DNA of 7,753 nt from contig CAYVQE010000216.1 in assembly GCA_964454005.1 (NCBI GenBank), positions 1-7,753 on the forward strand, given 5' to 3'. Below are positions 1 to 3,870 of this stretch, piece after piece (position 1 is the first letter of the stretch; each line of letters begins with the position of its first letter). The notes beneath the pieces were generated by a model. That model was given only the letters and a program-made list of their open reading frames with translations. It was not told the DNA's origin and ran no database searches. This DNA is from CAYVQE01 sp964454005. Its GTDB lineage: Bacteria > Myxococcota > B64-G9. The translations under genes were made by a program, and so were the position numbers.

Positions 1-1
1 C

Positions 2-55
2 ATCTTGATCTCTAAGTCGGATCATGAGATCCTGGCCGTGAATAAGAAGGGGTGA
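2..55 (+). CDS. possible 3' end of a gene entering from the left (unrecognised)
   Basis: An open frame enters from the window edge and stops with TGA at 53-55, giving 17 residues that end ...LAVNKKG. The charged, Lys-rich ending looks like a real protein C-terminus. Its stop overlaps a GTG at 52-54 that could begin the next small ORF, a common operon arrangement. Base composition is much lower in G+C than the main genes of the window. No family can be assigned from 17 residues, and chance openness over so short a stretch cannot be excluded. Confidence 0.25.
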   Translation: MLISKSDHEILAVNKKG

Positions 56-57
56 CG

Positions 58-132
58 GTGGAGAAAGTACGTGTGCTGAAATATGCGCCCGTTGCACGAG
101 CGCAAGAAGAAACACCTCTTGAAGACGAGTGA
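58..132 (+). CDS. small ORF of 24 codons, unrecognised (possibly a truncated gene)
   Basis: A GTG at 58-60 is preceded at about 5 nt by the purine-rich AAGAAGGGG (44-52). The frame reads VEKVRVLKYAPVARAQ and then an acidic tail, stopping with TGA at 130-132. A GTG at 52 in the same frame would overlap the stop of the preceding partial gene. Codon use is AT-richer than the rest of the window. It may be a small protein, or the 5' stump of a gene broken by the rearrangement that also left debris at 287-457. No known family is recognised; called only because a ribosome binding site, a start and a protein-like composition coincide. Confidence 0.22.
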   Translation: MEKVRVLKYAPVARAQEETPLEDE

Positions 133-286
133 ACGGTTGGCCTCGCCCTCTGGAAGGGATACCTCTGATGGAATAAAGCGACCGGCTTCTCGATGGGCAG
201 ACCTGCCGCGATCGCTGGGCAGACGATGCCACTGTCTTCTATCCTGCCCGCGGACGGCGCGGGCGGCCCACGTGGGCTGCGGGATG
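133..286. other. intergenic stretch with no supportable gene
   Basis: No frame on either strand here has a ribosome binding site plus protein-like composition. The only visible structure is a 9-bp direct repeat TGGGCAGAC at 194-202 and 216-224 (22-bp period). The segment probably belongs to the same rearranged region as the gene fragments immediately to the right. Confidence 0.4.
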
Positions 287-289
287 TGA

Positions 290-361
290 CGCAGCGGCTA
301 CGTCTGCCCGGACTGCGGCGCCCGGGCCTCGCTGTTCGGCCAGGGCGGCGGCCAGCGGCTG
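290..361 (+). pseudogene. fragment of an Mrp/NBP35-type P-loop ATPase gene (CxxC ... FGxGGG segment)
   Basis: Read on the + strand after a TGA at 287-289, the frame gives R-S-G-Y-V-C-P-D-C-G, then seven residues, then G-Q-G-G-G-Q-R-L. In Mrp/ApbC/NBP35 iron-sulfur carrier ATPases a conserved C-terminal segment reads roughly (N)MS-aromatic-V-C-P-x-C-G followed about six residues later by FGxGGG; the CxxC pair binds the Fe-S cluster. The fragment matches this in order and spacing. It has no start, no Walker A region and no C-terminus: to the left the frame is stopped and to the right it runs into the antisense of the toxin fragment. It is therefore gene debris of about 24 codons. The match is from memory of the family pattern; a chance resemblance is possible but unlikely given both motifs. 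Confidence 0.5.
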
Positions 362-457
362 CTCCATGATCATCCGGACCTTGTTCTCCACCTGTTTCTT
401 TGTCCCGGAGTGCTTGCGGAGCGCCTTCACGAAGGCCTTCTCGAAGAGTGTTTCCAT
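350..457 (-). pseudogene. truncated RelE/ParE-like toxin gene of a type II toxin-antitoxin pair
   Basis: ATG at 455-457 overlaps the antitoxin stop by one base (TGATG), the usual translational coupling of such operons. The product begins METLFEKAFVKALRK and continues to ...RMIMEQPLA. This matches the N-terminal helices of RelE/ParE-superfamily toxins that accompany this antitoxin type (Phe-x-Lys-x-Lys-K near the start, then a helix ending in I-x-E-x-P-x-A). After residue 36 (position 350) the expected Gly-rich beta-sheet core with the basic catalytic residues is absent. The frame instead runs through about 36 residues of Ala/Arg/Pro-rich antisense sequence to a stop at 239-241. Full-length relatives are around 85-95 residues, so the toxin has lost its catalytic half and is almost certainly inactive. 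Confidence 0.65.
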
Positions 458-714
458 CAGTCGGCCAAGGTCTCGTCAAAGGTGTGCCACTCGGCCCTGC
501 CCTCGCGGAGCTTGGCCTGGACCTCCTCCATGGCCTCGTGGAAAGCCGGGTGAGCCAGGATCTTGGCCGTGGTTTCGCCCTCGGCCTTGCGCTTCAAGGC
601 GAGGAGGTACTGGGTGATCACCTCGGCGACCGTGGTACGGTTCTCTGCGGCGAAGAGCTTGGCGAAGTCCACGAGATCCTGGTCCAAGCTGATGTTGAGT
701 CGGTTTTTTGCCAT
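457..714 (-). CDS. ribbon-helix-helix antitoxin of a type II toxin-antitoxin system
   Basis: 85-residue protein beginning MAKNRLNISLDQDLVDFAK. The N-terminal half (about residues 2-45) has the ribbon-helix-helix layout: a short beta strand with alternating basic/hydrophobic residues (N-R-L-N-I-S-L), helix 1, a T-T-V turn and helix 2 ending in Q-Y-L-L-A-L. The C-terminal part (ILAHPAFHEAMEEVQAKLREG, acidic end) is the toxin-wrapping segment typical of this antitoxin group. It would bind its own operator as a dimer and neutralise the toxin encoded next. The ATG at 712-714 is preferred over the GTG at 715-717 because GGAGG (720-724) sits 5 nt from the ATG but only 2 nt from the GTG. The gene is intact, whereas the partner toxin downstream is broken, so it may persist as an orphan regulator or decoy antitoxin. 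The family call is firm; the exact subfamily is not assigned. Confidence 0.85.
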   Translation of the reverse strand: MAKNRLNISLDQDLVDFAKLFAAENRTTVAEVITQYLLALKRKAEGETTAKILAHPAFHEAMEEVQAKLREGRAEWHTFDETLAD

Positions 715-733
715 CACGTCCTCCCGAAAGCAT

Positions 734-763
734 CTGTTCCTAATATGCGCATAACAGGAACAG
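734..763. promoter_or_regulatory. 30-bp palindromic operator of the toxin-antitoxin operon
   Basis: Arms CTGTTCCT (734-741) and AGGAACAG (756-763) are perfect inverted repeats, and the centre TATGCGCATA (744-753) is itself a perfect 10-bp palindrome on the same axis. Thirteen of 15 base pairs are symmetric. It overlaps the -10 region of the antitoxin promoter. Ribbon-helix-helix antitoxins bind such dyads cooperatively, so this is the expected autoregulatory site. The pattern is seen directly; the binding is inferred. Confidence 0.6.
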
Positions 764-770
764 TCGTCAA
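742..770 (-). promoter_or_regulatory. sigma-70-type promoter of the antitoxin operon
   Basis: On the minus strand TTGACG (765-770) and CATATT (742-747) are separated by 17 bp, a good -35/-10 pair (5/6 and 4/6 to consensus). Transcription would begin near 735 and leave a leader of about 20 nt before the antitoxin ATG at 714, with GGAGG at 720-724. The -10 box lies inside the palindrome at 734-763, which implies repression by occlusion. Confidence 0.55.
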
Positions 771-794
771 GCCCACGCCCAACGCTTTTTTATA

Positions 795-814
795 CCCAAA
801 TATTCCTATTTGGG
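795..814. repeat. perfect 8-bp inverted repeat (hairpin) of unknown role
   Basis: CCCAAATA (795-802), loop TTCC, TATTTGGG (807-814). A T6 run lies on its left side (785-791) on the + strand, so neither orientation gives the hairpin-then-T order of an intrinsic terminator. It is AT-rich against a GC-rich background and lies between the antitoxin promoter and the end of the hydrolase operon. It shares the core TTCCTA with the left arm of the antitoxin operator, so an extra operator is conceivable but weakly supported. Confidence 0.35.
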
Positions 815-876
815 CCCTCTGGGGCGGTCGGACGAGCCTGCAGCTGTCGCGGCCGAGACCCGCGTCGGATCGTCAC

Positions 877-901
877 GCAAAGCGGGGGGCGCCCGCCCCC
901 G
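877..901 (-). terminator. possible intrinsic terminator of the hydrolase operon
   Basis: Just after the hydrolase stop (907-909), the minus strand carries a GC-only hairpin (CGGGGG paired with CCCCCG, 883-901, loop of about 7 nt) followed by CTTTGC. The stem is strong but the T run is only three bases, so termination may be partial or Rho-assisted. Confidence 0.3.
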
Positions 902-906
902 GCTCG

Positions 907-2475
907 TCACTCGGGCAGGGGTTCGACCCACAGTGGATCGCGCCCGACCTGGAACGCGACACTTCCGTCCACCGCCGGGACCGTCTCGTCCCGCAGTGGG
1001 CTACCGCCGGCGTCGGTGATCAAACCGGTCACCCGCGCGCCGCTGCCGGCGACCCGGCGCTCCACGGCGACGCCTTCCTCTTCCGCCCAGACCACCCAGC
1101 CCACCAGGCCGCTGCTCGCGTTGCGGTAGGCCGAGGCGTACACCCGGGCGTCGCCGGTCTCGACCGGGCCGAGGCGCTCGGCCCACAGCGCATCGGTGCG
1201 GGCGGCCAGCATCTGGTAGGCGAACCACGCCGGGCGGGGCCGTCCGCGATCGGCCTCGCTTTCGAACTCCAGGAAGCCACCGGAGACCAGGCCCATGCGA
1301 TCGAAGATTCCGCCGTAGTTGCCCCCGAAGCGGTGCCAGGCGACCAGGTTGTTCCACATGATCCGGCGCACCCCGGCATCGCGGTTGAGCACGAAACGCC
1401 GGATCAGGGAACGGGCCTGCTCGGTCAGGCTCTGGGTCGGCTCGCCGCAGATCCCGCTGGCGACATCGCAGCTGGGCGCCGACGGGGGGCAGTCGGCGTC
1501 CGAAGCGCAGCGGGGTACGCAACGGGGCTCGCCGGCGACGGCCACGCAGACCTGCTCGGGCGTACAGGCCGCCCCGCAATCGGCCGCGGCCCTGGTCACC
1601 TCGCCCACCCAGGTACCGTTCTCGGTCGACCACAACTCCACGCCGGTCAGCCCCTGCGCGGCGAACAGGCTCTGGTAGCCGGCGGCGGCGCGGATCTCGA
1701 CGGCGCCCGCCGTGCCCCAGTGGTGGATGTCGACCGCGTCGAAGCGAACGCCCCGTTCGGCCAGCACGGGGATGACCCGCTGGTGGAGTTCGTCGACGGT
1801 CGAGGAATCCGTGGAGCCGATCAGCACCAACGCGGCCGTCGGATCGGCCTGGCGGACGGCTGCGGCGGTGATCTCGAACCAGTCGGCGTAGACCCGGGCG
1901 GCGTCGGGCAGCGCGGCGATGCGCGGCGTCTCGTTGCCCACCTGCCAGTGCTTGATTCGAATACCGCCGGGTGCATCGTCACGGCCGTCGCCGTCGTAAC
2001 GCTCCACCACGTCGCGGACGAAACGCTGGTACTCCGCGGTCCGCCGCAACGGGTCGCGCAGGCCTTCGTCCAGGATCCCGCCCTCGTGGAACACCGCCAG
2101 GTAGTGCACGCCAGCAGCGGCCGCCGCGGAGAAGCACTCCTCGGTGCCCATCTCGTTGAACCAGTCATACCCCTGACCCAACTCCGGCTCCAGCTGGTCC
2201 CAGATCAGCTGCAGGTTGCTCCTCGTCCAGTGCGCGCCGAGTGCCCGGTACTGCTCGCCGGCCCAGGACAGGTACTGCGCGTGGGTCAACCCGGTGGCCT
2301 GCTCGTAGGGGGTGAACTCCCGGGTGAAACCGGCGAACACACCGAAGGCGCTGGCGATGGTCTCCGCCGTACCCGGTCGGCCGTCTCCGGCGCCGGAACA
2401 GCCCGCACCCGCGAACAGGAGCAGGACAGAGATAAGCATCTGGACGGCGGCCTGGCCCATGCCCGACAGCATCAC
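907..2475 (-). CDS. lipoprotein glycoside hydrolase, clan GH-A-like, with Cys-rich insert
   Basis: 522 residues. The N-terminus has a hydrophobic signal (about residues 9-25) ending in G-A-G-C, with Cys26 as the probable lipidation site, so the protein is likely membrane-anchored outside the cytoplasm. The body resembles a (beta/alpha)8 hydrolase of clan GH-A (GH5/GH39-like): HWQVGNE at 176-182 gives the Asn-Glu acid/base (Glu182), IHHWG at 250-254 is a barrel strand, and LWSTENG at 281-287 places a nucleophile Glu at 285. WNNLVAWHRFGG (374-385) is the last barrel strand, and residues 440-522 look like a small beta domain. Residues 300-343 form a compact insert with eight Cys (300, 304, 310, 319, 323, 329, 336, 343), probably four disulfides. 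The start is GTG at 2473-2475 or ATG at 2470-2472; no good ribosome binding site precedes either, so ATG 2454-2456 or coupling to the gene 55 bp upstream is possible. Substrate unknown. Confidence 0.75.
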   Translation of the reverse strand: MMLSGMGQAAVQMLISVLLLFAGAGCSGAGDGRPGTAETIASAFGVFAGFTREFTPYEQATGLTHAQYLSWAGEQYRALGAHWTRSNLQLIWDQLEPELGQGYDWFNEMGTEECFSAAAAAGVHYLAVFHEGGILDEGLRDPLRRTAEYQRFVRDVVERYDGDGRDDAPGGIRIKHWQVGNETPRIAALPDAARVYADWFEITAAAVRQADPTAALVLIGSTDSSTVDELHQRVIPVLAERGVRFDAVDIHHWGTAGAVEIRAAAGYQSLFAAQGLTGVELWSTENGTWVGEVTRAAADCGAACTPEQVCVAVAGEPRCVPRCASDADCPPSAPSCDVASGICGEPTQSLTEQARSLIRRFVLNRDAGVRRIMWNNLVAWHRFGGNYGGIFDRMGLVSGGFLEFESEADRGRPRPAWFAYQMLAARTDALWAERLGPVETGDARVYASAYRNASSGLVGWVVWAEEEGVAVERRVAGSGARVTGLITDAGGSPLRDETVPAVDGSVAFQVGRDPLWVEPLPE

Positions 2476-2530
2476 ACGACCGGCGGCGATGAGTCGAGTA
2501 CGGAAGCGCCCCGTCCGACAAGGCCGGCGA

Positions 2531-2869
2531 TCACGGATCGCCGTCGCGGGTGGCGATATCTTCGTGCCCGGCGGTCTTGGTCCAATGGACCGCGTCGCCC
2601 TGGCGCCAGAGGCGCACCTCGGCGCGGCGGTCGCCGGCCAGGTCGGCGTCGGCGCCGCGGATGGCGGCGAAGTCCTCCTGGGCCAGAAAGCGGCTGAGCA
2701 GCTCCACCGCGCCCTCGACCGCCGGACCGTCGAGCCGGCCTTCGAGCAGGCCGCCCATCAGCCGCCGGTGCACCTGCTGGGCCGTGGTCTGGATGCAGAA
2801 CTCGCCGAGCTCCAGCACCAGCTCGTCCGGCCCGCACAACCGCGCCCCCTCGATCCGCTGCTCGACCAT
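2531..2869 (-). CDS. hypothetical protein, 112 aa
   Basis: ATG at 2867-2869 with GGAGG (2877-2881) 7 nt upstream; stop at 2531-2533. The product starts MVEQRIEGARLCGPDELVLE. It reads as a soluble alpha/beta protein with a long central helix (about residues 27-45, TTAQQVHRRLMGGLLEGRL), a second helix (50-64) and a C-terminal beta part ending ...VRLWRQGDAVHWTKTAG. It has no signal peptide, no membrane segment and only two Cys (12, 25). No family is recognised. It is the first gene of a probable two-gene minus-strand operon with the lipoprotein hydrolase (55-bp gap) and is divergent from the sensory cluster, so the dyad at 3069-3095 might influence it too. Coding status rests on the ribosome binding site, gene-like composition and position; function unassigned. 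Confidence 0.65.
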   Translation of the reverse strand: MVEQRIEGARLCGPDELVLELGEFCIQTTAQQVHRRLMGGLLEGRLDGPAVEGAVELLSRFLAQEDFAAIRGADADLAGDRRAEVRLWRQGDAVHWTKTAGHEDIATRDGDP

Positions 2870-2899
2870 TCCCGCACCTCCCGGCGCCCCCCAGCTCCC

Positions 2900-2928
2900 A
2901 AGCTGACCGCTCGCGCCCGGCCTGTCAA
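2900..2928 (-). promoter_or_regulatory. candidate promoter of the minus-strand two-gene operon
   Basis: A consensus -35 box TTGACA lies at 2923-2928 on the minus strand. The hexamer 17 bp further (CAGCTT, 2900-2905) is a poor -10. Position about 30-50 bp upstream of the 112-aa gene is right, but support is limited to the -35 element. Confidence 0.25.
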
Positions 2929-3041
2929 CTCGCCGCCCGCCTGAAACCCCGGCGCTGCCAGACCGCTTTTTCACATTGGCCGCGAGGCGTGGCTGCGTCC
3001 GGTTGTGGGCGCCGTTGGCGAGCCGGCCGAATCGAGCGCGC

Positions 3042-3060
3042 TGTGCAGGCTCTGCGCACA
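3042..3060. promoter_or_regulatory. weak dyad, possible second activator site
   Basis: TGTGC (3042-3046) and GCACA (3056-3060) form a 5-bp dyad centred at 3051. It contains one of three TGCGCA hexamers of this region (3053-3058). Its centre is 31 bp, about three helical turns, from the centre of the stronger dyad at 3069-3095, the type of spacing seen in paired enhancer sites of NtrC-type activators. Weak alone. Confidence 0.25.
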
Positions 3061-3068
3061 TCGCCGCC

Positions 3069-3095
3069 CGGGCTGCGCAGGATGTGCGCAGCCCG
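3069..3095. promoter_or_regulatory. 11-bp perfect dyad, candidate enhancer (UAS) for the NtrC-type regulator
   Basis: CGGGCTGCGCA (3069-3079) and its exact reverse complement TGCGCAGCCCG (3085-3095) flank a 5-bp spacer. The internal TGCGCA hexamers are 11 bp apart, one helical turn. The dyad centre (3082) is about 117 bp upstream of the predicted sigma-54 start site (about 3199), within the usual 80-150 bp range for NtrC-family enhancers, and the family regulator is encoded 2 kb downstream. No T run follows on either strand, which argues against a terminator. Binding is inferred from geometry only. Confidence 0.45.
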
Positions 3096-3172
3096 AGCAC
3101 CGGCGGCCGGCGCCACAGCCGACCCCACACCCAACCCACCAGGAGCAAAGACAAAACGAACCGCTGGGTTTC

Positions 3173-3188
3173 TGGCATGGATTTCGCT
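3173..3188 (+). promoter_or_regulatory. sigma-54 (-24/-12) promoter of the repeat lipoprotein-kinase-regulator cluster
   Basis: TGGCATGGATTTCGCT matches the -24/-12 consensus TGGCAYR-N4-TTGCW with a single mismatch (C for the second T of TTGC). The GG (3174-3175) and GC (3186-3187) are exactly 10 bp apart, as required. Transcription would start near 3199, leaving a leader of about 77 nt to the ATG at 3276. A sigma-54 activator encoded in the same cluster makes a chance match less likely and suggests autoregulation. Confidence 0.6.
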
Positions 3189-3275
3189 GGCGATCCTGGG
3201 TGCGCATTCATCCCGGCCTTGCCTGCGGGCGCCGGGGATCTTACGATGCCAAACTCGAACGGGAGGCGAACAGAG

Positions 3276-3870
3276 ATGTCGATCGACGCGAAGCAGCTGA
3301 GCATGATCGGTCTTGCGCTGGGGCTCGGAATCGCGATCGGAGCCTGTGGCGACACGGGTTCCCCGCAGCCGGCCGAGCGGGAAGCCGCGGCCCTCAGCGG
3401 CCAACAGGACACCTCCGCACCGGACCAGGCTCCGACTTGCGCGCGACGGGGCGGCCGGGCTGGTGGGCACGGCGACTGCGGCTGCGACCAGGCCGGCGAG
3501 CCGGGCTGCCGCTGCGGCGGGCACCACGGCCGCTCCTTCGTCGACGAGGACGGCGACGGCAACTGCGACCACCACGACGGCCAGGCCAGCTGCCGCTGCG
3601 GCGGGCGCCACGGCCGCTCCTTCGTCGACGAGGACGGCGACGGCAACTGCGACCACCACGACNNNNNNNNNNNNNNNNNNNNNNNNNNNNNNNNNNNNNN
3701 NNNNNNNNNNNNNNNNNNNNNNNNNNNNNNNNNNNNNNNNNNNNNNNNNNNNNNNNNNNNNNGGCCAGGCCAGCTGCCGCTGCCGCAAGCACCACGGCCG
3801 CTCCTTCGTCGATGAGGACGGCGACGGCAACTGCGACCACCACGACGAACAGGAGCCCGATACTCCTTGA
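3276..3870 (+). CDS. lipoprotein with 28-residue Cys/His/Asp-rich tandem repeats (interrupted by assembly gap)
   Basis: ATG at 3276 follows GGGAGG (3261-3266) with 9-nt spacing. The start MSIDAKQLSMIGLALGLGIA is a signal peptide ending in I-G-A-C, so the protein should be lipidated and exported. A linker (to about residue 73) leads into 28-residue units: 3495-3578, 3579-3662, then after the gap 3763-3846. Each unit has CRC, HHG or RHG, and FVDEDGDGNCDHHD. The last 12 residues fit an EF-hand-like loop (Asp at 1, 3, 5, 9, 12; Gly at 6) with Cys at position 8; DxDxDG followed by Cys also recalls excalibur domains. Binding of calcium or a transition metal is likely but unproven. The protein ends EQEPDTP at the stop 3868-3870. 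The frame changes across the 100 N only because the gap length is arbitrary; sequence on both sides meets exactly at unit boundaries. First gene of the sensory cluster; likely accessory or buffering partner of the kinase. Confidence 0.8.
3495..3846 (+). repeat. 84-bp tandem repeat array encoding the 28-residue units
   Basis: Three units are visible (3495-3578, 3579-3662, 3763-3846). From the CRC codons onward, units 1 and 2 differ at a single base; the last unit differs in the GGRH codons (RKHH instead) and in one silent Asp codon. Near-identity at the DNA level points to recent amplification or homogenisation. The true copy number is hidden by the gap. Confidence 0.85.
3663..3762. other. assembly gap of 100 N inside the tandem repeat
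   Basis: Exactly 100 N, the conventional placeholder for a gap of unknown length. It begins after the last codon of a repeat unit and ends before the first codon of another, so the missing sequence is expected to be a whole number of 84-bp units (possibly zero). Confidence 0.95.

Larger units (their letters stand above)
2870..3275. other. 406-bp divergent intergenic control region
   Basis: This stretch separates the minus-strand operon from the plus-strand sensory cluster and has no supportable gene. Open frames crossing it are GC-driven and lack ribosome binding sites. In order it holds the TTGACA element (2923-2928), a weak dyad (3042-3060), a strong 11-bp dyad (3069-3095), an A-rich stretch (3141-3160) and a sigma-54 promoter (3173-3188), ending in the ribosome binding site GGGAGG (3261-3266) of the repeat lipoprotein gene. 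Confidence 0.6.

Noticed and set aside
194..224. 9-bp direct repeat TGGGCAGAC as a target-site duplication
   Set aside because: Only 13 bp separate the copies and no element or inverted ends lie between them.
83..289. 68-codon frame on the + strand
   Set aside because: No convincing ribosome binding site, Arg/Ser/Pro/Cys-rich composition, and it crosses the region of gene debris.
400..2697. Very long open frame on the + strand opposite the antitoxin and hydrolase
   Set aside because: It is the antisense of two well-supported minus-strand genes; it lacks a ribosome binding site and its composition is that of a GC-driven shadow.
3495..3846. CRISPR-like array
   Set aside because: The repeats are contiguous 84-bp coding units without spacers and translate to one repeated peptide.
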